Assembly (NCBI GenBank): GCA_004297625.1
Contig: SCTY01000003.1
Span: forward strand, 536,507 to 600,506
Direction: 5' to 3'
Length of the DNA stretch: 64,000 nucleotides
Source: Betaproteobacteria bacterium
Lineage (GTDB): Bacteria > Pseudomonadota > Gammaproteobacteria > Burkholderiales > SG8-39
The position numbers were made by a program, and so were the translations under genes. The notes below the pieces were generated by a model. That model was given only the letters and a program-made list of their open reading frames with translations. It was not told the DNA's origin and searched no databases. This document shows, one piece after another, positions 18,878 through 29,433 of this stretch. The first letter of the stretch is position 1, and every line of letters begins with the position of its first letter.

Positions 18878-19432
18878 ATGCCCCGCGCCAAAGGCGAACG
18901 CCGGCTGGAGATCCTCAAGGCCCTCGCGCAGATGCTCGAGGCGCCGAAGTGGGAGCGCATTACCACGGCAGCGCTCGCCGAGAAGCTGGACGTCTCGGAG
19001 GCCGCGCTCTATCGCCATTTCGCCTCCAAGGCCCAGATGTACGAAGGGCTGATCGAGTTCGTCGAGAGCTCGGTGTTCACGCTCGCCAACCGCATCGCCG
19101 AAGATGAGGCGGACGGCCGGATACAGGCCGAAAAGCTCCTCGAGATGCTGCTCGCGTTCGCGGAGAAGAATCCCGGCATGGTGCGCGTGATGACCGGCGA
19201 CGCGCTCGTCGGCGAGCACGAGCGCCTGCAGGCGCGCATGAACCAGTTCTTCGATCGCTTCGAGTCGACGCTGAAGCAGTCGCTGCGCGGCGCGGCCGAT
19301 GGCGACGCCGCCGGGCGCGCCAGCGCGCTACTGCGCTACGCCCTCGGCTGCCTGCATCAGTACGCGAAAAGCGGCTTCGCCAAGAAGCCTACCGAGAGCT
19401 TCGGCGCGCAGCGCCGCTATCTGCTGGGCTGA
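18878..19432 (+). CDS. slmA: TetR-family nucleoid occlusion factor SlmA
   Basis: A 184-residue TetR-fold DNA-binding protein. The helix-turn-helix ITTAALAEKLDVSEAALYRH spans about residues 28-47 and matches SlmA, which binds chromosomal sites and blocks FtsZ ring assembly over the nucleoid. The argB-adjacent position and the absence of a divergent regulated operon also favour SlmA over an ordinary TetR repressor. Its last 16 bases overlap the convergent MoeB-like gene. Confidence 0.87.
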   Translation: MPRAKGERRLEILKALAQMLEAPKWERITTAALAEKLDVSEAALYRHFASKAQMYEGLIEFVESSVFTLANRIAEDEADGRIQAEKLLEMLLAFAEKNPGMVRVMTGDALVGEHERLQARMNQFFDRFESTLKQSLRGAADGDAAGRASALLRYALGCLHQYAKSGFAKKPTESFGAQRRYLLG

Positions 19433-20168
19433 GCGCACACCGCGCAGGCCGCGTCTTTCTTGACACGCACGCTGCGCCAGTCGGCGCTTTTCGCATCGAG
19501 CAACAGCAGCCGGCCGTTCAGCGACTCGCCGATGCCCGTGAGGAGCTTGAGCGCCTCCATGGCCTGCATGGCGCCGATGACGCCGGTCATCGGCGCAAAC
19601 ACGCCCATCACCGAGCACTGCACTTCCTCGACTTCGCCGTTCTCGGGAAAGAGGCAGGCGTAGCAGGCGGATTCCGGATCGCGCAGGTCGAAGACCATCA
19701 CCTGGGCGTCGAACCGGATTGCGGCGCCGGAAACCAGCGGCCGGCGCAGCCTTGCGCACGCGCGATTGAGCAGGTGGCGCGTAGCGAAATTGTCGGTGCA
19801 ATCGAGCACCATGTCTGCTTGATCGACAAGCGCGTCCGCGTCCGCCCCCTCCAGCCTTTTCTGGACTGCGACGATGTCGACCTCCGGATTGAGCGCGTGC
19901 AGCGCTGCCCGCGCGGCATCGACCTTCGGCGTGCCGACCCGCTCCGCCTGGTACAGGATCTGGCGCTGCAGGTTGGTGAGGTCGACCTTGTCGGAGTCGG
20001 CAATGGTGATGCGTCCGACGCCCGCGGCCGCGAGATAGAGCGCCGCCGGGCAGCCCAGCCCGCCTGCGCCGACGATCAGGACGCGGGCGCGCTGCAGCCG
20101 CTCTTGTCCTTCAACCCCGAATTCGGGGAGAAGGATGTGGCGGCTGTAGCGGAGAAGCTGCTCGTCTC

Positions 20169-20172
<4 letters not shown>
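19417..20172 (-). CDS. moeB: ThiF/MoeB/HesA-family adenylyltransferase with CTG start
   Basis: A 251-residue E1-like enzyme that adenylates the C-terminal Gly-Gly of a sulfur carrier protein such as MoaD or ThiS. Residues 2-20 (RDEQLLRYSRHILLPEFGV) are the standard family N-terminus, the nucleotide loop GAGGLG is at 35-40, and zinc cysteines are at 170/173 (CYAC) and 243/246 (CAVC). No ATG, GTG or TTG exists before codon 121; the only suitable start is CTG at 20172, which overlaps the ctpA TGA stop in a CTGA tetranucleotide, and the preceding in-frame codon is TAA. It is last in the gpmA-envC-ctpA operon. Whether it serves molybdopterin or thiamine synthesis is unclear. Confidence 0.85.
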
Positions 20173-21578
<1,406 letters not shown>

Positions 21579-21585
21579 AAGTGAG

Positions 21586-22722
21586 TTACTTCAACCTAGC
21601 CCACCGAAGTGGATCAAAAGCACGGCCCAGATGCCGCAATTCAAAGTATAGCCCTGTTTCCTCGTTGCCACCGCTCGCTCCCGTGGTGGCAATCGGCTCT
21701 CCGATGCCCACTGCATCGCCGACCTGCTTGAGCAGTGATTCATTGTTGGCGTAGATCGAGAGATAGGCTTCGCCGTGGTCCAGGATGAGCACATTTCCGA
21801 ACCCCCTCATCCAGTCCGCGTAGACCACCTGGCCGCGCGCGACCGCCCGGACGGGCTGTCCCTCGGGGGCGCGAATGAACACACCCTTCGCTTCGGTCCC
21901 CGCCGCTCCTCTTGGAGCGCCGAAGCGCCCGATCAGTTCCCCTCGCACCGGCAAGCTAAGCCGGCCGCGCAAGGCCGAGAAGGGCTCATTTCTCGAATCG
22001 GGTTGCGGCACGCGCTCGATGCGGCCAATCACGCGCCCCAGGGCTTCCACGAGCCGCGCCAGGCGCGCCTCGTCGGCGCGCAGCACTTTCATCTCCCTGC
22101 GGTTGCGGCGCAGCTCGCTGCCGAGCTCCTCGAGCACGCCGCGCCGCACGCGGCGCTCGGCGAGGATTTTGTCACGGTCGGCGCGGCTCGCCCGCTCCAG
22201 CGAGCGCAGGCGCTCCCGCCTCGCCTCGGCTTCGCGGCCGAGCCGCTCGGCCTCGGCGATTCCGGCGCGGTACTCCGAAAGCAGTGCGGCGGCCGCGCGC
22301 GACACGTAACCCGCGTAATACAGCGCGCGCGACACCGCTCCGGGGTCTTCCCCGGATAGCGCCACGCGCAGAGCATCGGGTGCGCCACCCGCCTGGCGCG
22401 CGGCGAGCATGCGGCCGATGGCCGCTTGGCGCTGGGCGAGCGAGCGCTCGAGCGCCGCGCGCCGAGCGGCGATCGCGGACGCCTCGGCGCGCACTTGCCG
22501 GCTCTCGGCTTCGAGCGCGGCGAGCGTGCGGTTGGCATCGGAGATGGCACGCTCGGAGTCGCGCAGCGCGTCGCGCGCTTCCCGCCGGCTCTCTTCTTTC
22601 TTGTCCAGCTCGCGGGTGAGGGCATCGATGCGACCGCGCAGCGCCCTGAGATCCTCTTCTTTTGCCGTTCCCCACGCCGAACCTGCGCAGAGCGCGGTCA
22701 AAAGAAGAACGAGCCGGATCAG
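21586..22722 (-). CDS. envC: murein hydrolase activator EnvC (M23 domain) with CTG start
   Basis: A periplasmic divisome protein that activates cell-wall amidases. From the CTG at 22722 it is 378 residues: a signal peptide ([17 protein letters not shown]), long coiled coils (about residues 20-230) and a C-terminal LytM/M23 domain ([11 protein letters not shown] to LYFELRHLG) that looks degenerate in metal ligands, as in EnvC. No ATG, GTG or TTG gives a complete signal peptide. The CTG overlaps the gpmA TGA in a CTGA, and AGGGAAGG lies just upstream as a ribosome site. ctpA follows 7 bases later. Confidence 0.88.
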   Translation of the reverse strand: MIRLVLLLTALCAGSAWGTAKEEDLRALRGRIDALTRELDKKEESRREARDALRDSERAISDANRTLAALEAESRQVRAEASAIAARRAALERSLAQRQAAIGRMLAARQAGGAPDALRVALSGEDPGAVSRALYYAGYVSRAAAALLSEYRAGIAEAERLGREAEARRERLRSLERASRADRDKILAERRVRRGVLEELGSELRRNRREMKVLRADEARLARLVEALGRVIGRIERVPQPDSRNEPFSALRGRLSLPVRGELIGRFGAPRGAAGTEAKGVFIRAPEGQPVRAVARGQVVYADWMRGFGNVLILDHGEAYLSIYANNESLLKQVGDAVGIGEPIATTGASGGNEETGLYFELRHLGRAFDPLRWARLK

Positions 22723-23459
22723 GCCTTGACCTTCCCTTGGGCCGACACGGCTGCGATGCGCCTCGCCACCTCGTCGGGATCGCCGAGGTAGTAATGCCGG
22801 GTCGGCTTGAGCTCGGCGTCGAGCTCGTAGACGAGCGGCACGCCGGTCGGGACGTTGAGCCCGACGATTTCGGCGTCGCCCAGGTCGTCCAGATGCTTGA
22901 CGAGCGCGCGCAGCGAATTGCCGTGTGCCGCGATGAGCACGCGCCGGCCGGCGCGCACCGCCGGCGCAATCGCGCTCGTCCAGTAAGGAATCACGCGCGC
23001 AACCGTATCCTTGAGGCATTCGGTGAGCGGCACGTCGACGCCCGCGTAGCGCGGGTCCTTCGCTTCGTACCTGGGATCGCTTCGCTCGAGCGCCGGCGGC
23101 GGCGTGGCGTAGCTTCGCCGCCAGACGAGCACCTGGGCCTCGCTGAATTTCTGGGCCATCTCGGCCTTGTTCAGGCCCTGCAGCGCGCCGTAATGGCGCT
23201 CGTTGAGACGCCAGCTCTTTTCCTCCGAAAGCCACATCTGGTCGAGCTCTTCGAGCGCGATCCACAAGGTGCGAATGGCGCGCTTCAGGACCGAAGTGAA
23301 AGCAAGATCGAAGCGATAGCCGCCCGCCTTGAGAAGCCGCCCGGCGGAGCGTGCTTCTTCGACGCCCTTGGCGGAAAGATCGACGTCGGTCCAGCCGGTG
23401 AAGCGGTTTTCACGGTTCCACTCCGATTCACCGTGACGCAGCAAGACGAGCTTGTGCAT
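22719..23459 (-). CDS. gpmA: 2,3-bisphosphoglycerate-dependent phosphoglycerate mutase
   Basis: A glycolytic enzyme interconverting 3- and 2-phosphoglycerate. It is 246 residues, matching E. coli GpmA. The phosphohistidine motif is [12 protein letters not shown] (His10 region) and a second catalytic His lies in [13 protein letters not shown]. The start [10 protein letters not shown] (ATG at 23459) is fixed by family alignment. It heads the gpmA-envC-ctpA-moeB operon, an arrangement common in betaproteobacteria. A TATAAT is only 7 bases before the ATG, hinting at leaderless transcription. Confidence 0.96.
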   Translation of the reverse strand: MHKLVLLRHGESEWNRENRFTGWTDVDLSAKGVEEARSAGRLLKAGGYRFDLAFTSVLKRAIRTLWIALEELDQMWLSEEKSWRLNERHYGALQGLNKAEMAQKFSEAQVLVWRRSYATPPPALERSDPRYEAKDPRYAGVDVPLTECLKDTVARVIPYWTSAIAPAVRAGRRVLIAAHGNSLRALVKHLDDLGDAEIVGLNVPTGVPLVYELDAELKPTRHYYLGDPDEVARRIAAVSAQGKVKA

Positions 23460-23466
23460 GCGCTGA

Positions 23467-23474
23467 ATTATAAT
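23467..23474. promoter_or_regulatory. palindromic ATTATAAT, possible shared divergent -10 box
   Basis: ATTATAAT reads TATAAT on both strands (minus 23472-23467, plus 23469-23474) between gpmA and the rhodanese gene. No convincing -35 was found for either direction, so this is tentative. Confidence 0.4.
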
Positions 23475-23497
23475 GTCCGGCTGCTCGCCCAATACGC

Positions 23498-23899
23498 GTG
23501 AAATTCATCCAGGAAAACATCCTCCTCATCGCGGTCGCGCTCGTTTCGGGCGCGATGCTGCTGTGGCCGTATTTGCGGCGCACGACCGGCGGTCCTTCGG
23601 TCAACCCTGCCGAGGCGACGCAGCTCATGAATCGCGAGGACGCGCTCGTCGTGGACGTGCGCGAGCCGGGCGAGTACGGCGCCGGCCACATCCTGGGAGC
23701 GCGCAACGTGCCGCTTTCGCGCATCGACGACACGCCAGTTGCCAAGAAAAAGGACAAGCCCGTGATCGTGTATTGCGACAGCGGCAACCGCTCGGCGAAG
23801 GCGGCCGCGGCGCTGAGACGCCAAGGGTTCGCCAGGGTCGTCAACCTCGCCGGCGGGCTGGGCGCGTGGCAGCAGGCCGGGCTGCCGGTGGAGAAATGA
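23498..23899 (+). CDS. membrane-anchored rhodanese-like protein
   Basis: A 133-residue protein: one N-terminal membrane segment (about residues 6-24) and a single rhodanese domain (40-130) with active-site Cys in [11 protein letters not shown] (about residue 92), so likely sulfurtransferase-competent. GTG start at 23498. It leads the rhodanese-grxC-secB-gpsA run, an order conserved in many beta- and gammaproteobacteria. The sulfur acceptor is unknown. Confidence 0.9.
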   Translation: MKFIQENILLIAVALVSGAMLLWPYLRRTTGGPSVNPAEATQLMNREDALVVDVREPGEYGAGHILGARNVPLSRIDDTPVAKKKDKPVIVYCDSGNRSAKAAAALRRQGFARVVNLAGGLGAWQQAGLPVEK

Positions 23900-23900
23900 G

Positions 23901-24161
23901 GTGGCCAAGATCGTGATGTACATGACTGCGTCGTGCCCCTTCTGCCAGTCGGCTGAGCGCCTGCTCGCGGAAAAGGGAGTCCCCGTGGAGAAGATCCGCG
24001 TCGACCTCGAGCCCGGGCGGCGCGCCGAAATGATGAAGAAGAGCGGCCGGCGCACCGTGCCGCAGATCTGGATCGGCGAGCGCCATGTCGGCGGCTGCGA
24101 CGATCTCTACGCCCTCGAGCGCGAGGGCCGGCTGGACCCCTTACTCGAGGCGATCGCATGA
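23901..24161 (+). CDS. grxC: glutaredoxin 3
   Basis: An 86-residue dithiol glutaredoxin with the CPFC active site (Cys12 and Cys15 in MTASCPFCQSA), the cis-Pro TVPQIWI and GGCDDL for glutathione binding. It reduces disulfides with glutathione in the cytoplasm. GTG start one base after the rhodanese stop; the stop overlaps secB (ATGA). Confidence 0.95.
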   Translation: MAKIVMYMTASCPFCQSAERLLAEKGVPVEKIRVDLEPGRRAEMMKKSGRRTVPQIWIGERHVGGCDDLYALEREGRLDPLLEAIA

Positions 24162-24622
24162 GCGAAGAGCAGCAGCAGCCCAGCTTCCAGATCGAGAAGA
24201 TCTACGTGAAGGACGTGTCGCTGGAGATTCCCAACGCGCCGCAGGTCTTCGTGCAGCAGGTGCAGCCGCAGCTCGAGGTGCAGATCAACACCGAGGGCGG
24301 GCAGTTCGCCGAGGGCTACTACGAGGTGAGCGTCACGGCCACCGTCACCGCCAAATCCGGTGAGCGCACGCTGTTCCTCGCCGAGGCGGTTCAGGCGGGC
24401 ATTTTCTCGGTGCGCAACGTCCCCGAGCAGGAGCTCGAGCCGCTGCTCGGAATCGGCTGTCCGACGATCCTGTTCCCGTATCTGCGGGAGACGATCTCGG
24501 ATCTCATCACCCGTGGCGGCTTTCCGCCGGTGCTGCTCAGCCCCGTGTCCTTCGAGGCGCTGTACCTGCAGCGCGCGCAGCAGCAGTCGGCCGCCGGCCC
24601 GAAGATCGAAGTCGCGCGGTGA
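24158..24622 (+). CDS. secB: protein-export chaperone SecB
   Basis: A 154-residue tetrameric chaperone that keeps preproteins unfolded and hands them to Sec[20 protein letters not shown] and [19 protein letters not shown] are diagnostic. It is coupled to grxC upstream and gpsA downstream, both by 4-base overlaps. Presence of SecB supports a proteobacterial host. Confidence 0.97.
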   Translation: MSEEQQQPSFQIEKIYVKDVSLEIPNAPQVFVQQVQPQLEVQINTEGGQFAEGYYEVSVTATVTAKSGERTLFLAEAVQAGIFSVRNVPEQELEPLLGIGCPTILFPYLRETISDLITRGGFPPVLLSPVSFEALYLQRAQQQSAAGPKIEVAR

Positions 24623-25599
24623 CGCGCATCGCGGTCCTCGGCGCAGGCGCCTGGGGCACCGCGATCGCCTCGGTGCTCGCGGCGCGGCTGGACGTCGTGC
24701 TGTGGGCACGCGATCTTGCGCTCGCGCAGTCGCTGTCCGACTCGCGTCGCAACGAGCGTTACCTTCCCGGGATCGCATTGCCCGAATCCCTGCAAATCAC
24801 CGGCGATTTCGCGCGCGCGACGCAAGACGCGCAGCTTCTGCTCGCGGCAACTCCGATGGCCGGGTTGCGCGCCCTCCTGGAGAGGCTGCCGAAGGACCGC
24901 GCGGTCGTCTGGCTGTGCAAGGGCTTCGAGCAGGGCACGGGGCTGCTGGCCCATCAGATCGCCGCGCAAACGCTCGGCGCTACGGCGCGCTACGGCGCGC
25001 TTTCCGGACCGTCCTTCGCCGACGAGGTGGCGCGCGGAATGCCGTGCGCGCTCACGCTTGCGGCGCGCGACGCCGCTTTCGCGCGCGACGCCGCCGCGCT
25101 GCTGCACGGCGGCCGCATGCGGGTTTACTACAGCACCGACCTCGTCGGCGTAGAGATCGGCGGCGCGGTGAAGAACGTGATGGCGATTGCCGCGGGCATT
25201 TCGGACGGGCTCGGCCTCGGCCTCAACGCGCGCGCCGCGCTCATCACGCGCGGGCTGGCCGAGATCGCCCGCCTCGGCGCGGCGCTCGGCGGCCAAGCGG
25301 AGACGTTGTATGGGCTCGCCGGCGCGGGCGACCTGATCCTCACCGCGACCGGCGATCTCTCGCGCAACCGGCGCGTCGGGCTGGAACTCGCGCGCGGCCG
25401 CTCGTTGAACGATATTCTTGAAACTCTCGGTCACGTCGCCGAAGGCGTGCGCTCGGCGAAGGAAGTGGCGCGACTCGCAAAAGCGAAGGGCGTGGACATG
25501 CCGGTGAGCGATGCAGTGAACGCGGTCCTTGAAGGCCGGCTCTCGCCCGCCGCGGCCGTCGAGCGGCTGCTTTCGCGCGACCCCAAGCAGGAGCGTTAG
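24619..25599 (+). CDS. gpsA: glycerol-3-phosphate dehydrogenase [NAD(P)+]
   Basis: Makes sn-glycerol-3-phosphate for phospholipids from dihydroxyacetone phosphate. It is 326 residues; [10 protein letters not shown] (residues 7-16) is the dinucleotide fold, [11 protein letters not shown] and the catalytic Lys in [13 protein letters not shown] follow, then [16 protein letters not shown] start overlapping secB. The C-terminus abuts the convergent trmL gene with a 4-base overlap. Confidence 0.96.
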   Translation: MTRIAVLGAGAWGTAIASVLAARLDVVLWARDLALAQSLSDSRRNERYLPGIALPESLQITGDFARATQDAQLLLAATPMAGLRALLERLPKDRAVVWLCKGFEQGTGLLAHQIAAQTLGATARYGALSGPSFADEVARGMPCALTLAARDAAFARDAAALLHGGRMRVYYSTDLVGVEIGGAVKNVMAIAAGISDGLGLGLNARAALITRGLAEIARLGAALGGQAETLYGLAGAGDLILTATGDLSRNRRVGLELARGRSLNDILETLGHVAEGVRSAKEVARLAKAKGVDMPVSDAVNAVLEGRLSPAAAVERLLSRDPKQER

Positions 25600-26048
25600 A
25601 GGGGAAAACCGAGCTGCCGCCACGCCTCGAACACCACTACGGCGACGGCGTTCGACAGGTTGAGGCTGCGGTTCCCGGGGCGCATCGGCAGGCGCAGGCG
25701 CTGCGGGATTTCATCGAGGATCGCCTGCGGCAGGCCGCGGGTCTCGGCGCCGAACACGAATACGTCATCGGCGGCGTAGCGCATCTCGGTGTAGAGCCGG
25801 CTCGCGCGCGTCGTGAACGCGAACATCCGGCGACCCGCCAGCGCCTCGCGAAGCGGTTTCCAACCTTTGTGCGTGTGCACGTTGGCGAGCTCGTGATAAT
25901 CCAGACCGGCGCGCTTCAACTGGCGATCGTCCATCGAAAACCCGAGCGGCTCGACGAGATGCAGGCGCGCGCCGGTGTTGGCGGCGAGGCGGATGACGTT
26001 GCCCGCGTTCGGCGGAATTTCGGGCTCGACCAGAACGATGTCGAACAT
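25596..26048 (-). CDS. trmL: tRNA (cytidine/uridine-34 2'-O)-methyltransferase TrmL
   Basis: A 150-residue SPOUT-class methyltransferase with the knot motifs [16 protein letters not shown] (N-terminal), FGAETRGLP and [19 protein letters not shown] (C-terminal). TrmL 2'-O-methylates the wobble base of tRNA-Leu isoacceptors. The size matches E. coli TrmL (157). The ATG overlaps the stop of the phosphoribosyltransferase gene (ATGA), and the end overlaps gpsA. Confidence 0.92.
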   Translation of the reverse strand: MFDIVLVEPEIPPNAGNVIRLAANTGARLHLVEPLGFSMDDRQLKRAGLDYHELANVHTHKGWKPLREALAGRRMFAFTTRASRLYTEMRYAADDVFVFGAETRGLPQAILDEIPQRLRLPMRPGNRSLNLSNAVAVVVFEAWRQLGFPL

Positions 26049-26722
26049 CAGACGGGCGGCAGCGTGCGCGCAACGACCCAGTTCACCACGCGCTCGGCGC
26101 CCGCGCGCTTCAGCGTGCGCGCCATTTCGTCGAGCGTCGCGCCGGTCGTCATCACGTCGTCGACGACGGCAATTCTCGCGCCGAGCAGCGCGCGCCGGCA
26201 ATCGAACGCGCCCCGCACATTGCGCTGGCGCTCGGCCCAAGGGAGCTCCATCTGTGGCGCGCCGTCGCGTTGCCGCACGCAGAGCTCGATGTCGACCTTG
26301 GCCGGGGCGACATGCCGCGCGATCTCGAGCGCCTGGTTGTAGCCGCGGCTGCGCAGGCGCCCGGCCGACAGCGGCACCGGTACCACGCAATCCACGGAGT
26401 CGTCAGGGGGAAGCCGATCGTGCAGCAATCCGCCGAGCAGCGGCGCGAGCGCAAGCTCGCCGCGGAACTTGAGCGCATGCACCAGGGTATCGGCCGGGAA
26501 GTCGTAGGCAAGCGCGGCGATCGTTGCGTCATAGCCGGGCGGCTCGGCAAGACAGCGCCCGCAGTGCGCGCCGCCCGGCGAGGGCAGCGCGCAGCGCGGG
26601 CAAAGCTCGGGCGCGAGAAGCGGCAGCTCGGCGCGGCACGCGGCGCAGAGCAGCCCGCTTGCCTTACCGCGGCAAACGAAGCAGGCGCCGCCGAAAAACG
26701 CGTCCCCGAGAAAATTGCGCAT
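26048..26722 (-). CDS. ComF-family phosphoribosyltransferase-like protein
   Basis: A 224-residue protein: an N-terminal zinc-ribbon-like region with four CxxC-type pairs (CFVC, CAAC, CPRC, CGRC) and a PRPP-binding domain with VAVVDDVMTTGATLDEMA-type loop (residues about 185-202). ComF homologues are linked to DNA uptake in competent bacteria; in others the role is unclear. It is placed next to bioC-type genes in many proteobacteria, as here. ATG 26722 leaves 14 bases to the divergent amidase start. Confidence 0.88.
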   Translation of the reverse strand: MRNFLGDAFFGGACFVCRGKASGLLCAACRAELPLLAPELCPRCALPSPGGAHCGRCLAEPPGYDATIAALAYDFPADTLVHALKFRGELALAPLLGGLLHDRLPPDDSVDCVVPVPLSAGRLRSRGYNQALEIARHVAPAKVDIELCVRQRDGAPQMELPWAERQRNVRGAFDCRRALLGARIAVVDDVMTTGATLDEMARTLKRAGAERVVNWVVARTLPPV

Positions 26723-26736
26723 GCTATCTTTTCCCC

Positions 26737-28080
26737 ATGTGGACTGTAGCGCAGCTCGCCGCCGACCTGGCCGCGGGCAAGACATCGAGCCGCGCCCTCG
26801 TCGAGCAGGCGCTGGCGCGCATCGAGGACCGCGCGGGCGAAGGCAGCCGCAGCTTCCTCAAGGTTTATGCCGACAGCGCGCGCGCCGAAGCGGACCATGC
26901 CGACCGGCTGCGGAAGAGCGGCGTGCGCCGCTCGCCGATCGACGGACTACCGGTTTCGCTCAAGGATCTCTTCGATGTCGCGGGCGACGTCACTCGCGCG
27001 GGATCGAAAATCCTGGCGAAGAACCCGCCTGCACGGGCCGATGCGCCAGCGGTCGCGCGGCTCAGAGCGGCCGGCGCGATCTTCGTCGGACGCACCAATA
27101 TGGTGGAGTTCGCATTCGGCGGCGTGGGGCTCAATCCGCATTACGGCACGCCGAAGAACCCCTACGACCGCAAGACGGGCCGCGTGCCGGGCGGATCCTC
27201 GTCGGGCGCCGCCGTCGCGCAATCCGACGGCATGGCGGTGATATCGCTCGGCACCGATACGCGCGGCTCGATCCGCGGGCCGGCGGCGCTGTGCGGCGTC
27301 GTCGGCTGGAAGCCGAGCGCGCATCGCGTGCCGCGCGAGGGCGCTTTTCCGCTGTCCTACACGCTCGACTCGGTCGGGCCGCTCGTCAACTCGGTTGCCT
27401 GCGCAGCCGTATGCGACGCGCTCCTCGCAGGTGAAGAACCTCGGCCGCTGCCCGCGCTGCACGCCAAGGGACTGCGCTTGCTGCTGCCGCGCTCGTCGGT
27501 CCTGCAGGATCTCGATGAGGAGGTTTCCGCGGCGTTCGCCGCGAGCGTTTCGAAGCTCGCACAGGCGGGCGCATCGATCACCGAGGTCGCCGTTCCGGCT
27601 TTCGATCGGCAAGACGAGTACTTCAGAGCCGGCGGATTCTCGGGGGCCGAAGCGTACGAAATCCACCGCCCGCACCTTGAGCGCATCGGGGAGTTCGATG
27701 CGCGCGTGGGCAAGCGCGTGCTGCTCGGGAAAGATTTTTTGGCCGCCGATTACGTGGCTCTCGGGCGGCTGCGCGCGCGCTTCATCCGCGAGATCGAGGC
27801 GCTTGCGGCGCCGTTCGACGCGATACTCATGCCGACGGTGCCCTGCGCCGCGCCTACCATCGAAGAGGCCGACCGCAGCAACGACGATTACTTCCGCTGG
27901 AACGCGCGCATTCTGCGCAACAACGGGCTCGTCAACTTCCTCGGCGGCTGCGCCGCTTCGCTGCCCTGCCACGAGCCGGGGGCCGCGCCGGTAGGTCTCA
28001 TGGTGTGCGGCACCGCGGGCAGCGACCGTCATCTCCTCGCCGTCTGCGCCGCGATTGAGCGAACGCTCGCCGGCGATTGA
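26737..28080 (+). CDS. amidase (amidase signature family)
   Basis: A 447-residue amidase with the Ser-cisSer-Lys triad: Lys in PVSLKDLFD (about residue 73), SGAAV-preceding GGSSSG, and the nucleophile region GTDTRGSIRGPAA. Substrate unknown; GatA is unlikely because no gatB/gatC is adjacent and the conserved GatA features are not evident. It is divergent from the comF-like gene and overlaps the bioC-type gene by 26 bases. A second amidase-signature gene lies at 48898 and is not a close duplicate. Confidence 0.88.
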   Translation: MWTVAQLAADLAAGKTSSRALVEQALARIEDRAGEGSRSFLKVYADSARAEADHADRLRKSGVRRSPIDGLPVSLKDLFDVAGDVTRAGSKILAKNPPARADAPAVARLRAAGAIFVGRTNMVEFAFGGVGLNPHYGTPKNPYDRKTGRVPGGSSSGAAVAQSDGMAVISLGTDTRGSIRGPAALCGVVGWKPSAHRVPREGAFPLSYTLDSVGPLVNSVACAAVCDALLAGEEPRPLPALHAKGLRLLLPRSSVLQDLDEEVSAAFAASVSKLAQAGASITEVAVPAFDRQDEYFRAGGFSGAEAYEIHRPHLERIGEFDARVGKRVLLGKDFLAADYVALGRLRARFIREIEALAAPFDAILMPTVPCAAPTIEEADRSNDDYFRWNARILRNNGLVNFLGGCAASLPCHEPGAAPVGLMVCGTAGSDRHLLAVCAAIERTLAGD

Positions 28081-28867
28081 CCGTCGCGCCGCTCGCCGGC
28101 GCTTCGAGCGGGCGGCGAAGACGTACCCCGACGCCTCGCGGCTCGAAGACGAGATCGCCGCTCGCATGCTCGAGCGTCTCGATTACGTGAAGCTTGTCCC
28201 GCACCGGGTGCTCGACGCGGGAAGCGGCCCGCCGCGCGGCGGGCTCGCCGAGCGCTATCCCCAAGCGGCCATCATCGCGCTCGATTTCTCGCTACCCATG
28301 CTGCCGAAGCGGGGATTGCTGGCGCGGCTCGCCGGCTCGAAACGCTGGGCCGTCTGCGCCGACCTCGAGCGCTTGCCGTTCGCCGACGCGTCGGTCGAGC
28401 TCGTCTGGTCGAACATGGCTCTGCACTATCTTTCCGATCCGCTCGCGGCTTTCACGGAATTTCGTCGCGTTCTCGCGGCGAACGGCCTGCTCATGTTCAG
28501 CACGCTCGGGCCCGACACGCTGAAGGAGCTGCGCAGCGCCGCCGGGGCCGCGCGCGTTCACGGATTCGTCGACATGCACGACTTGGGCGACATGCTGATT
28601 GCGGCAGGGCTCTCGGCGCCGGTGATGGACATGGAGATGCTCGAGTTCGCGTATCCCGATGCTGACACCTTGCTGAAGGACTTGCGCTTGAGCGGGCAGA
28701 CCAGCGCGCGCGCCGATAGGCCGCGCGGGCTGTCGGGAAAGGCGTTCGGCGCGCGGCTGCGTCGGGCGTTGGGCGACAAGCCGAAGGCAAGCTTCGAAGT
28801 GGTGTACGGCCATGCGTGGAAAGCCACGGAGGTGAAAACAGTTCGTATTTTCAAGAGCCGTCGCTGA
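28055..28867 (+). CDS. bioC: malonyl-ACP O-methyltransferase BioC-like
   Basis: A 270-residue class I methyltransferase. The N-terminus IDRRAARRRFERAAKTY is the BioC signature; the SAM loop is LDAGSGPPRG (about residues 51-60), and WSNMALHYLSDP matches BioC motif II. BioC methylates malonyl-ACP to start pimeloyl synthesis for biotin. The TTG start at 28055 retains the conserved N-terminus. No other biotin genes are adjacent, so the assignment rests on sequence and the common comF-bioC linkage. Confidence 0.85.
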   Translation: MSERSPAIDRRAARRRFERAAKTYPDASRLEDEIAARMLERLDYVKLVPHRVLDAGSGPPRGGLAERYPQAAIIALDFSLPMLPKRGLLARLAGSKRWAVCADLERLPFADASVELVWSNMALHYLSDPLAAFTEFRRVLAANGLLMFSTLGPDTLKELRSAAGAARVHGFVDMHDLGDMLIAAGLSAPVMDMEMLEFAYPDADTLLKDLRLSGQTSARADRPRGLSGKAFGARLRRALGDKPKASFEVVYGHAWKATEVKTVRIFKSRR

Positions 28868-28885
28868 CATTTTCACGACGATTCC

Positions 28886-28913
28886 TTGAGGCAGCGCAAG
28901 CTTTTGTGATATT
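28886..28913 (+). promoter_or_regulatory. candidate sigma-70 promoter of the DUF2244-cox cluster
   Basis: TTGAGG at 28886-28891, 16-base spacer, GATATT at 28908-28913, just ahead of the first gene at 28923 after the bioC stop. Moderate match only. Confidence 0.4.
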
Positions 28914-28922
28914 TTCGCCCGC

Positions 28923-29417
28923 TTGTTGAGCACCCTTGCAGAACCGGCGCGCCATTTGCCGTTTCGCGACGGGAATGCCGGCTTCAGCCTGACCCTCAAG
29001 CGTAATTGCTCGAATTCTCCGGCTGGACTTGCCGGCGTGTACTCGGCGCTGGCGGTCGTGGTTCTCGGGATTGGCAGTGCATTTGCCTTCGCGGGCGCCT
29101 GGCTCGTCATGCCGTTTGCAGGACTTGAAGTGCTGGTGCTTGCTGCGGCGTATCTCGCGTACGCGCGGCGCGCCGCCGACTACGAGCGCATCGTGCTTGA
29201 GTCAGGTCGCCTGACAGTGGAAGTGGCCGAAGCGCAAAGAGTGTCGCGCTATGAGATCGAAGCGCGCCGGGCGGAGGTCTACCTGGAGGCAGTAAAGCCA
29301 CAGGGCGCGCGCGTGAAGCTGCGCGGCGCCCGCCAAGAGCTGGAGCTGGGGCGGCACCTTGACGAGGAGACGCGCGTCGAGTTCGCCGCCGAGCTGCAGA
29401 AGAGACTGCGGTTCTGA
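28923..29417 (+). CDS. DUF2244 domain membrane protein
   Basis: A 164-residue inner-membrane protein of the DUF2244 family, with two hydrophobic segments (about residues 39-58 and 63-80) and a cytoplasmic C-terminal domain. The family is repeatedly encoded just upstream of cytochrome oxidase subunit II, as here (17 bases before coxB), but its role is unknown. TTG start, with a second TTG directly following; the exact start is uncertain. Confidence 0.82.
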   Translation: MLSTLAEPARHLPFRDGNAGFSLTLKRNCSNSPAGLAGVYSALAVVVLGIGSAFAFAGAWLVMPFAGLEVLVLAAAYLAYARRAADYERIVLESGRLTVEVAEAQRVSRYEIEARRAEVYLEAVKPQGARVKLRGARQELELGRHLDEETRVEFAAELQKRLRF

Positions 29418-29433
29418 TTCGGGGAACGAGGAC

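Noticed and set aside
19417..19812. A 131-residue protein starting at ATG 19812
   Set aside because: This is only the C-terminal half of the MoeB-like enzyme; the N-terminal nucleotide-binding half is intact upstream in the same frame.
20116..20129. Perfect 14-bp palindrome CCCCGAATTCGGGG
   Set aside because: It lies in conserved coding sequence of the MoeB-like gene (LPEFG), so the palindrome is likely coincidental.
22723..23265. An upstream extension of envC with canonical starts
   Set aside because: It would lie entirely inside gpmA in another frame and would bury the signal peptide.
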